Positions 18,456 to 27,266 of a DNA stretch of 64,000 nucleotides are shown piece after piece. The notes below the pieces were generated by a model. The model saw only the letters and a program-made list of their open reading frames with translations, had not been told where the DNA came from and did no database searches. The stretch spans positions 310,001 to 374,000 of the forward strand of contig NZ_SSNX01000002.1 of NCBI RefSeq assembly GCF_004801415.1, in the 5' to 3' direction. A program made the position numbers and the translations under genes. This DNA is from Deinococcus sp. KSM4-11 (GTDB lineage: Bacteria > Deinococcota > Deinococci > Deinococcales > Deinococcaceae). Numbering within the stretch: position 1 is the stretch's first letter; every line of letters begins with the position of its first letter.

Positions 18456-19706
18456 ATGCACGAATCCAACACGCCCAGCATCGAACTTCTGCCGCTCAAG
18501 ACCTCTCTGCCCGCCGGCCAGGACAGCGAGCTCACCCTGCTCGTCCGCATTCACCCCGCCGCTGCACCCGTGACCAGTGCTCGGCGTCCCCCGCTGAACC
18601 TGTCGTTCGTCCTTGACCGCAGCGGCTCCATGAGCGGCACCCCCATCGCCATGGCCCGCACGGCCATCCAGGTCGCCCTGCGCCTGATGCAGCCCCACGA
18701 CCGCGTCAGCGTCGTCGCCTTCGACGACCGCGTCGAAACAGTGGTGCCCTCGCAGCTCGCCACCGATCCCGAGGCGCTGTGCCGCGCCGTCGCAGGCATC
18801 ACCGACCGGGGTTCCACCGCGCTGCACGCCGGCTGGCTGGAAGGCGCCATGCTGATCGCGCAGCACCTCGACCCGCAGGCGCTCAACCGCGTCCTGCTGC
18901 TCAGTGATGGGCAGGCCAACCAGGGCGAAACGCGGGCGGACGTCATCGCCCAGCACGTCAAGGGCCTCACCGCGCGTGGGGTCAGCACCAGCACCATCGG
19001 GCTGGGACACGACTATGACGAAGCCCTGTTGCAGGGCATGGCGGACGCCGGGGACGGCAACTACGAGCACATCGAGCACGACGACGCGCTGCCTGCCTTC
19101 TTTGCGGCGGAACTGCAGGGACTGACGCGCACGACTGGCCATACCGTCAGCCTTGGCGTGGAACCGAACCCGGCGCTGGGCAGCCTGCGGTCTGACGTTC
19201 TCAATGACCTGCCCCGCAATGATCTGGGGCGCTGGCAGCTCGCCAACCTCATTGACGGCCGGCCCCTGGATGTGGTGGTGACCCTGCACGTGCCCGCCCA
19301 GCCGCAGGGCACGACCGTGGGCGTGACCCGCCTCCGCCTGGCGTGGACGGATCGGCAGGGCGTGCGGCAGAAACTCCGGGCGCAGTTGACCCTGCCGGTG
19401 GTGGATCCGGCGGCATACGTCCAGCTGCCGGAGGACATCCAGGTGACGGTGGCGGCCGAGCGCCTGCGCGCCGCCCGGGTGCGCGAAGAGGCCGTGGCAC
19501 ACGCGGTGGCGGGGAACGTGCCGATGTCGCGCGAGGTGCTGTCGCGCGAACACCGCCGGCTCAGCCGGCTGGCGATGCCGGAACTGGCGTCGGAGGTGCA
19601 CGGGCTGGTCAGCCTCGACCGGGACTTCGCCGAGGACGAGGTGATCGCCCGCAAGCGCGCGACCAGCCAGAGCTACAACACCCGCCGCAGCAAATCCGAG
19701 AATTAA
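18456..19706 (+). CDS. VWA domain protein
   Basis: The protein is 416 aa from the ATG at 18456, which follows an AGGAG site; the frame is open further upstream over the promoter. After ~45 residues comes a von Willebrand A domain with an intact MIDAS: D-R-S-G-S-M-S in the first strand, a threonine in DRGSTALHAG and an aspartate in LLLSDGQANQG. The C-terminal ~200 residues form a beta-rich region and a helical tail with many Arg and Glu. There is no signal peptide or transmembrane segment, so it should be cytoplasmic. Such proteins bind partners through a divalent metal; the partner is unknown. It follows a MerR-like regulator. Confidence 0.85.
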   Translation: MHESNTPSIELLPLKTSLPAGQDSELTLLVRIHPAAAPVTSARRPPLNLSFVLDRSGSMSGTPIAMARTAIQVALRLMQPHDRVSVVAFDDRVETVVPSQLATDPEALCRAVAGITDRGSTALHAGWLEGAMLIAQHLDPQALNRVLLLSDGQANQGETRADVIAQHVKGLTARGVSTSTIGLGHDYDEALLQGMADAGDGNYEHIEHDDALPAFFAAELQGLTRTTGHTVSLGVEPNPALGSLRSDVLNDLPRNDLGRWQLANLIDGRPLDVVVTLHVPAQPQGTTVGVTRLRLAWTDRQGVRQKLRAQLTLPVVDPAAYVQLPEDIQVTVAAERLRAARVREEAVAHAVAGNVPMSREVLSREHRRLSRLAMPELASEVHGLVSLDRDFAEDEVIARKRATSQSYNTRRSKSEN

Positions 19707-19907
19707 ACACTGGAGTGAACGAAGCGGCACAGGACGTCTTGAGGCTGATGACCAATCAAACCTCAGCATGAGTCGGCTTAAGACCCACCAGGACGCCCGC
19801 GGTGGGGTCAGCAGACCCTGAAGGTCATCAGGCTCAGTCACGAATCGGCACTTCGGAACAGCCGTGAGCATCGACCTGGGACATCGACCATCCCGCTCTG
19901 TGCATTT

Positions 19908-19949
19908 ACGCTTGAGCGTAATACGGTTAACCGTACTGCGCTCAAGCGT
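19908..19949 (+). promoter_or_regulatory. Nested palindromic operator of the toxin-antitoxin operon
   Basis: ACGCTTGAGCG (19908-19918) and CGCTCAAGCGT (19939-19949) are a perfect inverted repeat that encloses a second perfect palindrome, TACGGTTAACCGTA (19922-19935), with the same centre. The -10-like TATGCT (19960-19965) lies just downstream, 9 nt before the antitoxin ATG. The design fits autorepression by the HTH antitoxin. Confidence 0.7.
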
Positions 19950-19974
19950 GTACCGGCAGTATGCTGAGCGTCTG

Positions 19975-20352
19975 ATGCAAGCCCAGTGGAAACTGCGCGA
20001 CTACCTGCACGCGCACGGCATCACCCCCTACAAACTCGCCAAGGCCATTCCCGATGTCCGTCAGGCCACCATCTACCGCCTGGCCGCCGAAGACGCGCCG
20101 CAGTCGGTCAGCTTCGACATCCTCTCCAGGGTCATCACTGGCCTGCGCACGGTCACGGGTCAGGACGTCACGGTGGGCGACCTGATCACCCTGGTCGAGA
20201 TTCCCACCAGCGAGGACGCCGCCTGGATGAACGCCGACCTCTCGGGGATGGCTGACCTCGACCCCTACGACTGGGGGAACGTGGATCCCCTGAGCCTCGG
20301 TGAAGCCGTCTCAGTGAGCAGCGACGGGCAGATTATCGTCGGCAAGCTGTGA
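19975..20352 (+). CDS. HTH-type antitoxin
   Basis: The protein is 125 aa from the ATG at 19975, preferred over the longer frame because the operator and -10 box lie directly upstream. The N-terminal ~70 residues resemble an XRE-like helix-turn-helix (LRDYLHAHGITPYKLAKAI, then QATIYRLAAED). The C-terminal ~50 residues are acidic and hydrophobic and could wrap the toxin. Its stop overlaps the GTG of the toxin (GTGA), giving coupled translation. It probably neutralises the toxin and represses the operon through the nested palindrome; this is inferred from the arrangement. Confidence 0.7.
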   Translation: MQAQWKLRDYLHAHGITPYKLAKAIPDVRQATIYRLAAEDAPQSVSFDILSRVITGLRTVTGQDVTVGDLITLVEIPTSEDAAWMNADLSGMADLDPYDWGNVDPLSLGEAVSVSSDGQIIVGKL

Positions 20353-20723
20353 CCGCACGCCCACTCGGCGTCGGTGATGTCGTGGTCGCCCGACTGCCCG
20401 CCCAGAACCCCTCGGGTCACGAACAGGAGGGCTACCGGCCGGCGGTCGTCGTAGGTGTTCCAGCGCAGGCGGGAACGCCGCGAATTCCGATGCTGATCGT
20501 GGCGCCCCTGACGACCAATAGGCAGCTGGCCTGGGCCGCATCTGCGCCAGGGCTGTACCCCGCCCTCACCGCCGGCAGGGGCGGGCTCCCCGCAGACTCC
20601 ATTGTCCTGGCCGATCAGCTCAGGGCACTCGACGCCACGCGCATTGTTCGGCAGATCGGCACCCTGGGCACCACCGAGTACGCCGGAATCAAACAGGCCA
20701 TCCAGGCCATGTTCTCGCGCTGA
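20349..20723 (+). CDS. MazF/PemK-family toxin (mRNA endoribonuclease)
   Basis: This 124-aa protein is the size of MazF/PemK toxins and shows their main blocks: GDVVVARLP near the N-terminus, QEGYRPAVVVG, a PLTT strand, and the C-terminal GLPADSIVLADQLRALDATRI. The family cleaves single-stranded mRNA at short specific sequences and is held inactive by the partner antitoxin. The GTG start overlaps the antitoxin stop by four bases. The cleavage site cannot be read from the sequence. The HTH partner is unlike the AbrB-type MazE usually paired with MazF. Confidence 0.82.
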   Translation: MTARPLGVGDVVVARLPAQNPSGHEQEGYRPAVVVGVPAQAGTPRIPMLIVAPLTTNRQLAWAASAPGLYPALTAGRGGLPADSIVLADQLRALDATRIVRQIGTLGTTEYAGIKQAIQAMFSR

Positions 20724-21093
20724 TCGACCACGGCGTCCTGGATCAGGCTCGGCCCTGAGGACACCGCCACGGGCCGAGCCTGCACTTCCCGACACAGGAG
20801 AACCAGCCCGCGCTGGGAGGGAGGCCACCACTCTCAGCGCAGAAGGGTGAATATCCTCCAGCGTTCTCCCCAGGTCATACCGACCTTCCCCGTCCAAACC
20901 GGGACAGGCTGACCGGACTCGCTCAGGACGCTTTCCGCTCGGGCTTCACTCCAGTCCCCTCACATGGCGCGGCCCCAGCGAACCGCCAGCAGAAGTGTTC
21001 AGGTCTGCAGGCTTCCCCGCTGCAGATCCCCGAGCAGGTCTTCCAGGGATCGACACGCCGAACTCTCCAGAGTGGGCTCACCACCGAAGAGGA
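20724..21093. other. Intergenic region
   Basis: About 370 bases between convergent units (toxin on plus, ROK kinase on minus). No gene or clear terminator hairpin with a T-tract was found. Confidence 0.35.
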
Positions 21094-22008
21094 TCAGGGC
21101 GACCGCCCTCTTCTCGCCAACAGCGCCGCGCCGATAATGCCCGCATCCCGACCCAGATGGGAGGGCACCAGCGGCGTGAACTCGTCGAGCGCGCCGGTCT
21201 GCCGGCGCGCCGCCTCGATCATGGGAAGCAGCACCTCAAGATGCTGGAACAGTCCTCCACCCAGCACCACGCAGTCCGGGTCGAGCAGGAGCTGGAGGTT
21301 GTGGAGGTAGATCCCCAGATGCGCGGCCGCCTGCTGCAGGAGCGTCTGCGCACGCGCATCGGTGGCCGCGAGTCCAAACAGGTCTGGCACCGGTACCGCT
21401 CGTCCGAACACGAAGCCAGCGTCACGGGCCAGGGCAGCGCCACTGATCTGGGCTTCCAGCGTGCCGACGGTGCCACTGCCGTCCATCGGCCCCAGCGGAG
21501 TGATCCGGGTGTGGCCGACTTCGCCCGCCATGCCGTGCCGTCCAGAGTGAAGGTGTCCGTGGAGAATCAGGCCGCAGCCGATCCCGGTCGACCACGTCAG
21601 ATACGCGCTTGTGGTGGTGCCACGGGACGCGCCACAGTGGAATTCGGCGAGCGCGGCGAGGTTCGCGTCATTCTCGATCACCACGGTGCGGTTCAGGCGC
21701 CGTGCCAGTTCCGATTCGAGGCGGGTGCCGTTGAGTTCCTGCAGGTTGGAGAAGAAGGTGGACTGACCATCACGCACGGGGCCGGGAAGGCCCAGGCCGA
21801 CCCGGAGACGCTGCCGGGCACCCGCGTCATGAGCCTCGACCAGGCGCTGAAGCAGATCGAGCAGGTTCTCGAGGCCACGCGGCGTTGGCACTTCCTGCCG
21901 GTCGGCGATGACGGTGCCAGTCACGACGCCGGACGCGACCTTGGTTCCTCCCAGGTCGATGCCGATCACAGGGTCGTTCACGGGGGTGCCCGGGAGCACG
22001 CCCGTCAT
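21094..22008 (-). CDS. ROK-family sugar kinase
   Basis: The protein is 304 aa from the ATG at 22008, which overlaps the upstream stop (ATGA). The N-terminus has the ASKHA phosphate motif IGIDLGGTKVASGVV, then the catalytic region ENDANLAALAEF and the glycine-rich STGIGCGLILHG. The family phosphorylates free sugars such as glucose, N-acetylglucosamine or N-acetylmannosamine. It is the last gene of a sugar-uptake operon, so it should phosphorylate the imported sugar. Oddly, the zinc-binding signature after GH (usually C-x-C-G-x-x-G-C) is absent: the stretch reads GHTRITPLGPMDGSGTVGTLEA with no cysteine. Confidence 0.85.
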   Translation of the reverse strand: MTGVLPGTPVNDPVIGIDLGGTKVASGVVTGTVIADRQEVPTPRGLENLLDLLQRLVEAHDAGARQRLRVGLGLPGPVRDGQSTFFSNLQELNGTRLESELARRLNRTVVIENDANLAALAEFHCGASRGTTTSAYLTWSTGIGCGLILHGHLHSGRHGMAGEVGHTRITPLGPMDGSGTVGTLEAQISGAALARDAGFVFGRAVPVPDLFGLAATDARAQTLLQQAAAHLGIYLHNLQLLLDPDCVVLGGGLFQHLEVLLPMIEAARRQTGALDEFTPLVPSHLGRDAGIIGAALLARRGRSP

Positions 22009-22982
22009 CGCGTGACTTTCGCACTGCGGACCGGGTCGCCCACATTCGGCACCCGTTGCAGGGCCAGGTCGATCACCAGTTGCTGAATGGCGGGACACAG
22101 CGCCAGTTCGCCACTCAGGTTCGCCGCGCTCCCCTGGTCGGCCGTGAACTGCAGGGTCGGACTGCCCGCTCCAGCGCACACGTCCAGGATGCGGGCCATG
22201 GTGGCCTGGCGGTACGTGTCGGGAGCACTGGACGTGATCAGTACGGTGCCCACCTGGGGGCTCAGGAGTTCTGGTGGCCCGTGACGAAACTGGCCCGCCT
22301 CGTAGCTGAGGGCCGGGAAGCGGGCGAGTTCGAGCGTGCCGAGTCCGGCCATGTGAGCGAGTCCGGACGCGCTGCCGGCACCGAGAAACACCACGGAGGT
22401 GACGTCCCGCAGCGGCGCCGCGTCGACGTCCGGCACGGGAATCAGCGCGTCGAGGGACAACCGTTCGGCTCCGAGCGCCTCCAGAATGACCTGATGAAGC
22501 GTCAGCGTGAGCACGAATGACCGCGTCGCGGCGAACGCGACCTCCGGGCCGCCGGCAGCGATCAGCGTGGGCACCCGGCGGGCCAGTTCACTGCCGGCGT
22601 TCAGGCTTGCTCCGAAGATGGATGCCGGGAGTGTCTGCGCCTCCAGGTAGCGGACGATCTCGCCGGACTCGCCGGACTGGCTGACGATCACGGAGACCCG
22701 CCGTAGATCCGCAGGCAGCGGCTGGACGAGGGCCTCGTCCAGCGTCATGGCCGTGGCGTGCAGGCCACGCTGACGGTACGCAGAGATCGCCGTCTGGTTG
22801 GCGTGGTGACTGCCGCCCATGCCAAGGAGCAGCAGGGACGCGCCGGGCGCGCGCAGGGCGTCGGCGACCTGGCCAGCGAGCCGCCGCGGCTCAGGGTCGC
22901 CCAGGGTGGCCTGGGCGTCCGTCCACTGGCGGGCCCGTTCGGCGCGCAGGAGCGAGAGTCCGGGGTGGGTGGTGTGCGTCAT
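22005..22982 (-). CDS. SIS-domain sugar-phosphate isomerase/deaminase (AgaS/GlmS-like)
   Basis: The protein is 325 aa from the ATG at 22982, which overlaps the permease stop. Two SIS domains are visible: the first with MGGSHHANQT and the sugar-phosphate loop SQSGESGE (near residue 105), the second with GAGSASGLAHMAGLGTLEL. The motif AGQFRHGP resembles the catalytic E-x-x-H-G-P region of GlmS isomerase and AgaS/FrlB-type enzymes. There is no N-terminal glutaminase domain, so it should act as an amino-sugar-phosphate isomerase or deaminase. Its place between permease and ROK kinase supports amino-sugar catabolism. The exact substrate is inferred. Confidence 0.82.
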   Translation of the reverse strand: MTHTTHPGLSLLRAERARQWTDAQATLGDPEPRRLAGQVADALRAPGASLLLLGMGGSHHANQTAISAYRQRGLHATAMTLDEALVQPLPADLRRVSVIVSQSGESGEIVRYLEAQTLPASIFGASLNAGSELARRVPTLIAAGGPEVAFAATRSFVLTLTLHQVILEALGAERLSLDALIPVPDVDAAPLRDVTSVVFLGAGSASGLAHMAGLGTLELARFPALSYEAGQFRHGPPELLSPQVGTVLITSSAPDTYRQATMARILDVCAGAGSPTLQFTADQGSAANLSGELALCPAIQQLVIDLALQRVPNVGDPVRSAKVTR

Positions 22983-23824
22983 CCTTTGACCCCTCCTGAG
23001 GTCAGGCCGGCCAGCAGGCCCCGCTGCAGCGCCACGGCGATCAGGACGGGGGGCAGCGCCGCCAGCACGCCGGCCGACATGATCAACCCGTAGTCGGTGG
23101 CGCGCCCCGCTGTGAAATCCGCAATGGCCACGGGGAGGGTCTTGGCGGCCAGTCCATTGGTGAACAGCAGCGCGTAGAAGAATTCGTCCCAGGCGAGCAA
23201 CACCGCGAAGATGGCGCTGGTGGTCACGCCGGGCAGGGCGAGGGGCACGACGATGCGGGTCATGCAGCCCATCCGGGACAGGCCGTCGATCAGCCCCGCC
23301 TCCTCGATCTCGGCCGGCACGGTGTCGAAATTGGCCTTCAACAGCCAGGTGGTGAAGGGCAGGATCACGCTGCAGTACACCAGGATCAGTCCCCAGACCG
23401 TGTTCAGCAGGTGCAGGCGGGCGAGCAGCTGGTACAGCGGCAACACCAGGGCCACCGGCGGCAGCATGTAGGTGGCGATCACCGCCGGGAGCAGTCCGGC
23501 CTTCCCATGTGGAAAGCGCGAGAGGGCGTAGGCGGCGGGGATGCCCAGCAACAGGGCCAGGGCGGTGGTGCTCAGGGCGACGGCCGCACTGTTGCGCAGG
23601 GCGTACAGGAAGGTCTGGCCGGGTGTGTTGTCGCCGACGGTGAGCAGCGACGCGTAGCGGCTCCAGTCCGGGTGCACCGGGATCCAGCGCAGCGGCCGGG
23701 TGGTCAGGTCGGTCGCGGGCATGACGCTGCTGACCAGCATCCACAGCACGGGCAGCAGCACGCTCAGGGCGAACACCATCACGCCGGCGTAGGTCAGTAC
23801 CGTCTGCGTCCTCGTCGGTCTCAC
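22979..23824 (-). CDS. ABC transporter permease, carbohydrate type (MalG-like)
   Basis: An inner-membrane permease of 281 aa if translation begins at the GTG at 23824, which overlaps the upstream stop (GTGA) in the style of this operon; an ATG at 23851 would add nine residues. About six hydrophobic helices are seen, beginning VLTYAGVMVFALSVLLPVLW. The cytoplasmic EAA loop reads IEEAGLIDGLSRMGCMTRIVVPLALPG and contacts the ATPase. It pairs with the next permease and the binding protein to import a sugar. No ATPase gene is present in the operon, so a shared MsiK/MalK-type ATPase encoded elsewhere is expected. Confidence 0.88.
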   Translation of the reverse strand: MRPTRTQTVLTYAGVMVFALSVLLPVLWMLVSSVMPATDLTTRPLRWIPVHPDWSRYASLLTVGDNTPGQTFLYALRNSAAVALSTTALALLLGIPAAYALSRFPHGKAGLLPAVIATYMLPPVALVLPLYQLLARLHLLNTVWGLILVYCSVILPFTTWLLKANFDTVPAEIEEAGLIDGLSRMGCMTRIVVPLALPGVTTSAIFAVLLAWDEFFYALLFTNGLAAKTLPVAIADFTAGRATDYGLIMSAGVLAALPPVLIAVALQRGLLAGLTSGGVKG

Positions 23825-24717
23825 AGCGTGCCCTGCCGACGCGAGAGCCACAGGTACAGGGCGATCAGCACAGCGCTGACCAGCACCATCAGGTTGGCGT
23901 AGGCGGCGCCGCTGCCAGCCTGGAGGTACGTGTAGGCTTCCTGGTAGACCGTGAAGGACGCCGTCTTGGTGGCGTCCGCCGGGCCGCCACGGGTCATGAC
24001 GTACACGATGTCGAAGACCTTGAACGCCTCGATGGTGCGCAGCACCACGGCCACACTGAGCGGGCCGATGATGGCGGGCAGCGTGATGCGCCAGAAGCGG
24101 GCCCAGGGTGACGCGCCGTCCAGGGCGGCCGCCTCATAGATCTCCGCCGAGACGCCCTGCAGCGCCGCCAGCGCGATCAGCGCCACCAGCGGATAGTTCT
24201 TCCAGACGTCCGCCAGGATCACCATGTTCAGGGCGCTGCCCGGTTCCCCCAGCCACGAGCGGTACCCGCCCAGCAGTCCCCACTGGGTCAGCAGGGCGTT
24301 CAGGGCCCCGTATTCCGGGTGGTAGATCCAGCGCCACATCACGGCGTTCACGATGGTAGGAATGGCCCAGGGCAGGATCAGCAGGGCCCGGGCCAGCGTG
24401 CGTCCCCGGAAGCGCTGGTTGAGCAGCAGCGCGACGGCCACCCCGATGATGACTTCCAGCGTCACGGACACGAGCGTGAAGTACGCGCTGTGCCACAGCG
24501 TGGCGTGGAAGTCCGGGTTGCCCAGGGCGTCGGCATAGTTCCGGGTGCCGATCCACTGCGGACGGGTGCCCAGGGCATTGAGGCTGGCATCGGTGAAGCT
24601 CAAATACACGGTGCGCAGCAGCGGATACCCCACCACGCCGATCAGCACCAGCAGGAGGGGCAGGAGCAGGCCCCAGCTCAACCGGCCGGCGGGAGCGGCG
24701 CGCGTCACTCGGGACAT
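23821..24717 (-). CDS. ABC transporter permease, carbohydrate type (MalF-like)
   Basis: This 298-aa protein has about six transmembrane segments, the first LLLPLLLVLIGVVGYPLL, and the EAA motif YEAAALDGASPWARFWRITLPAI. The MalF-type GxxNY word appears as IGTRNYADAL. Its ATG shares a base with the TAA of the binding-protein gene (TAATG), and its own stop overlaps the next permease, showing a tightly coupled operon. With its partner it forms the membrane channel for sugar uptake. Confidence 0.88.
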   Translation of the reverse strand: MSRVTRAAPAGRLSWGLLLPLLLVLIGVVGYPLLRTVYLSFTDASLNALGTRPQWIGTRNYADALGNPDFHATLWHSAYFTLVSVTLEVIIGVAVALLLNQRFRGRTLARALLILPWAIPTIVNAVMWRWIYHPEYGALNALLTQWGLLGGYRSWLGEPGSALNMVILADVWKNYPLVALIALAALQGVSAEIYEAAALDGASPWARFWRITLPAIIGPLSVAVVLRTIEAFKVFDIVYVMTRGGPADATKTASFTVYQEAYTYLQAGSGAAYANLMVLVSAVLIALYLWLSRRQGTL

Positions 24718-25955
24718 TACCGGAATCGGGCGGCGGTCTTCGCAGCGTCATCCAGCGCCTGCTGGGGAGTCTGGCTGCCCAGCAGCGCTTTTTGCAACGA
24801 CGTCTGCAGTACGGTGCTGAGCTGCGGGTACTGCGCGATGGTGGGGCGGGGCAGCATCACGCCCAGGGAGACCTTGGCGGCCTTCACTAGATCCTCCTGA
24901 CCGCGCGTGACGGCCGGGCTGGCGTAACTGGCCTTCCAGATAGGCAGGCTCAGCTTGGCATACTTCTCCTGCACCGGCTGCGACGTCATGTACCGGATCA
25001 GGTTCCAGGCCTCGTCCTTGTGCGCGCTGCCCGTGGGGATGCCCAGGGCCATCGAGCCGTTCATGGCGCTCGCCGTGCTGACGCCGGCCACCCCGGGCGC
25101 GGGCACCACGCCGACCTTCCCAGCGACCTTGCTCTGCTTGGGATCGTTGGCCAGGGCGTACATGTATGTCCAGTTCAGGGCGAACGCCGCCTCGCCGTTG
25201 GAGAAGGATTTGCGGACGTCCTCCTCCAGGTATTCCCGGCTGTTGGGATTGCTGAGCCCACTCTTGAGCGAGTCGCTCATGAACTGCAGCGCCTTGAGAC
25301 CGCCGCCGGTATTGAAGGCAGGCGCGCTGCCCTTGTAGAACGAACCGCCGTAGGCAGAGAGCAGCGTCGTGTAGTCGCACACGAGCGCCTCAGCCTGGCT
25401 CCAGCTCCAGACCAGCGGGTAAGTCACGAGCTTCTTGGCCTTGATGATGGCCGCCTGCTTGATCAGTTCGTCCCAGGTTCTGGGCGGCGCGGCGATCCCG
25501 GCCCGCTTGAGGATGTCCTTGTTGTAGTACAGGTATTTCGTGTCGAGGATCCACGGCATGCCGTAGCGCTTCCCGCCCGCCTCCACGGTCTTCCACGCGC
25601 CGGCGAACACCTTGGCGTTGTCCGACGCCGGGATGCGGGGGGTCACGTCCTCGAGAAAGCCGTTCTTGGCGAATTCCGTGGGCCAGATGACGTCGTACAG
25701 GATGACGTCATAGCCACCCGCGCCGGCCGACGCGGCGCTCACGATCTTGTCATGGAGCGCTTCATAGGGCACGAACTCGAGCTTAACGGTCACGCCAGGC
25801 GTCCTGGCCTCGAAGGCCTTGACCATGCTCTGGATATCGGCCTCGCTGTAGGCCGCCTGTTTCATGAACAGGGCCGTCAGGGTGACGGGCGCGGCGGCGG
25901 CGCTGCCGAGGGTCAGGCCAAGGCTGAGGATCAGTGCTTTCATGGTTGCGTTCAT
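24717..25955 (-). CDS. Extracellular sugar-binding protein of ABC transporter
   Basis: The protein is 412 aa from the ATG at 25955, preceded by a GGAGG site; the 28 upstream in-frame codons are not coding. A short signal peptide (MKALILSLGLTLGSAAAA) is followed by the family-1 extracellular binding fold: VTLTALFMKQ, the IQSMVKAFEARTPGVTVK block, and the YGMPWILDTKYLYYNKDIL and GSMALGIPTGSAHKDEAWNLIRYM strands typical of MalE-like proteins. There is no lipobox cysteine, so the protein is exported without a lipid anchor. It delivers the sugar to the two permeases encoded downstream. Confidence 0.88.
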   Translation of the reverse strand: MNATMKALILSLGLTLGSAAAAPVTLTALFMKQAAYSEADIQSMVKAFEARTPGVTVKLEFVPYEALHDKIVSAASAGAGGYDVILYDVIWPTEFAKNGFLEDVTPRIPASDNAKVFAGAWKTVEAGGKRYGMPWILDTKYLYYNKDILKRAGIAAPPRTWDELIKQAAIIKAKKLVTYPLVWSWSQAEALVCDYTTLLSAYGGSFYKGSAPAFNTGGGLKALQFMSDSLKSGLSNPNSREYLEEDVRKSFSNGEAAFALNWTYMYALANDPKQSKVAGKVGVVPAPGVAGVSTASAMNGSMALGIPTGSAHKDEAWNLIRYMTSQPVQEKYAKLSLPIWKASYASPAVTRGQEDLVKAAKVSLGVMLPRPTIAQYPQLSTVLQTSLQKALLGSQTPQQALDDAAKTAARFR

Positions 25956-25983
25956 AGGAAACCTCCGGAGTGTGGGGTGGGAA

Positions 25984-27009
25984 TCACGTGGCGAGTTCGG
26001 CGGGCGGGGAGGTGAGGAGGGCGTGGGTAAAGCGGTCACGGCTGGCGATCAGAGCCCCCAGGGCTGGCCCCTCCTCCCCAAGTAAGGACGCCTCGACTCG
26101 CAGATGCGGGAGCAGTTCCGCCAGTGGCAGAAAGGACGGGGGGGACGCTGAGGCACACGAGGTGTCCTCCTTGATGACCAGCAGCGACACGTCCAGGGCG
26201 ACCGCCACGGCACTGACGAGGTACGTCAGTGCTTGGGTGCGGACTGAATCAGGCAGATCTTCAATGGGTATGATCCGGCCCCCATCAGGCCAGCGCGCCA
26301 GCGACAGTTCGCCGGCGCGGCCCTGAGCGCCGCGGTACAGGGCCCCGTCGAGATACAGGCCCAGGCCGATGCCGCTTTTCCGCTGGATCAGCACCAGGAA
26401 ATTCGGTGAATCCCGAGCGACGCCGTAATGCCGTTCGGCGAGCGCGTGCAGGTTGGCGTCGTTCTCCAGAATCAGGTCGGCTCCGCAGGCACGCAGCGTG
26501 TCACGGGCAGATCCGAGGGTGATTCCTCGAAGTGAGTTGGGTTCGAGGATCTCGCCCTGCTGTGAGATGGGCGCGGGAAAACTGACGGTCACGTGGCGCA
26601 CCGGGCCGTGCGGGGAATCGTTCACGAGGGCGGTGAGGGCCGAACCGAACAGGGGCTCAAGTACCGCCGGATCGGGAACCGCGATGATGGTTTCGTGCCG
26701 CTGTTGTCCACGGACGTCGCTGCTGAGGAGTCGGATTTCGTGGGGCTGGACATCCGCACCGATCAGTGTGGCCAGGTGTGGGTGGAGGGCATAGATCCCG
26801 GCCGGGCGTCCGGCCTGGCCCGCGGTGCGGCCGACCTCGGCAATGTGAGCGCTTTCCTCCAGGTCTTTGGTGATCGCGTTGACCGTGACCACCGAGAGGC
26901 TGGTGTGCTGCATGAGCTCGGCGCGCGATAGAGCGCCGTGCTTCAGGAGGGCCAACAGCACCCGCTGCCGGTTGTGTTGACGCATGGAACCTGGAGTCGA
27001 GCCGCTCAC
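25984..27009 (-). CDS. ROK-family transcriptional repressor (NagC/XylR type)
   Basis: This 341-aa protein has an N-terminal winged helix (RQHNRQRVLLALLKHGALSRAELMQHTSLSVVTVNAITKDL) and a C-terminal ROK sugar-binding domain with ENDANLHALAERHYG and GIGLGLYLDGALYRG. The GTG at 27009 follows GAGGTG; an ATG at 26985 is possible. ROK regulators normally repress sugar genes and release DNA on binding the sugar or its phosphate. It stands first in the operon, 28 bp before the binding protein, and an AT-rich dyad lies just upstream, so autoregulation is likely. The ROK cysteine cluster is also missing here, which is common in regulators. Confidence 0.85.
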   Translation of the reverse strand: MSGSTPGSMRQHNRQRVLLALLKHGALSRAELMQHTSLSVVTVNAITKDLEESAHIAEVGRTAGQAGRPAGIYALHPHLATLIGADVQPHEIRLLSSDVRGQQRHETIIAVPDPAVLEPLFGSALTALVNDSPHGPVRHVTVSFPAPISQQGEILEPNSLRGITLGSARDTLRACGADLILENDANLHALAERHYGVARDSPNFLVLIQRKSGIGLGLYLDGALYRGAQGRAGELSLARWPDGGRIIPIEDLPDSVRTQALTYLVSAVAVALDVSLLVIKEDTSCASASPPSFLPLAELLPHLRVEASLLGEEGPALGALIASRDRFTHALLTSPPAELAT

Positions 27010-27036
27010 GTCACCTCACTGATTTTTTAAGAAGGC

Positions 27037-27047
27037 TTATTTAATAA
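27037..27047 (-). promoter_or_regulatory. AT-rich dyad upstream of the ROK operon
   Basis: TTATT-T-AATAA is a perfect odd-length inverted repeat inside an AT-rich stretch 28 bp before the regulator start. ROK repressors favour such AT-rich dyads, so this is a candidate operator. Confidence 0.4.
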
Positions 27048-27266
27048 ATGTACGAAGGGAACCGACTCCTGTCAAGCGGCAGCTTCGCCAAGAGCTCCAT
27101 GGCCTCAATCGACGACCTCTAGGATCCCCGGGATGATCAGCAACAGGCCAGGCCACCCTAAGCTCGCAGGAACCATTCGGTGCCGCCGGTGCCGAGGTGT
27201 TCAGCCCTGGTTCGAACGGCTTCTGGCGCGACGGGACAGTGGCGGTCTCCCCTACCATGCAGGGCA

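Noticed and set aside
20995..22086. 363-codon plus-strand frame
   Set aside because: It lies opposite the ROK kinase and reads as its mirror; no ribosome site.
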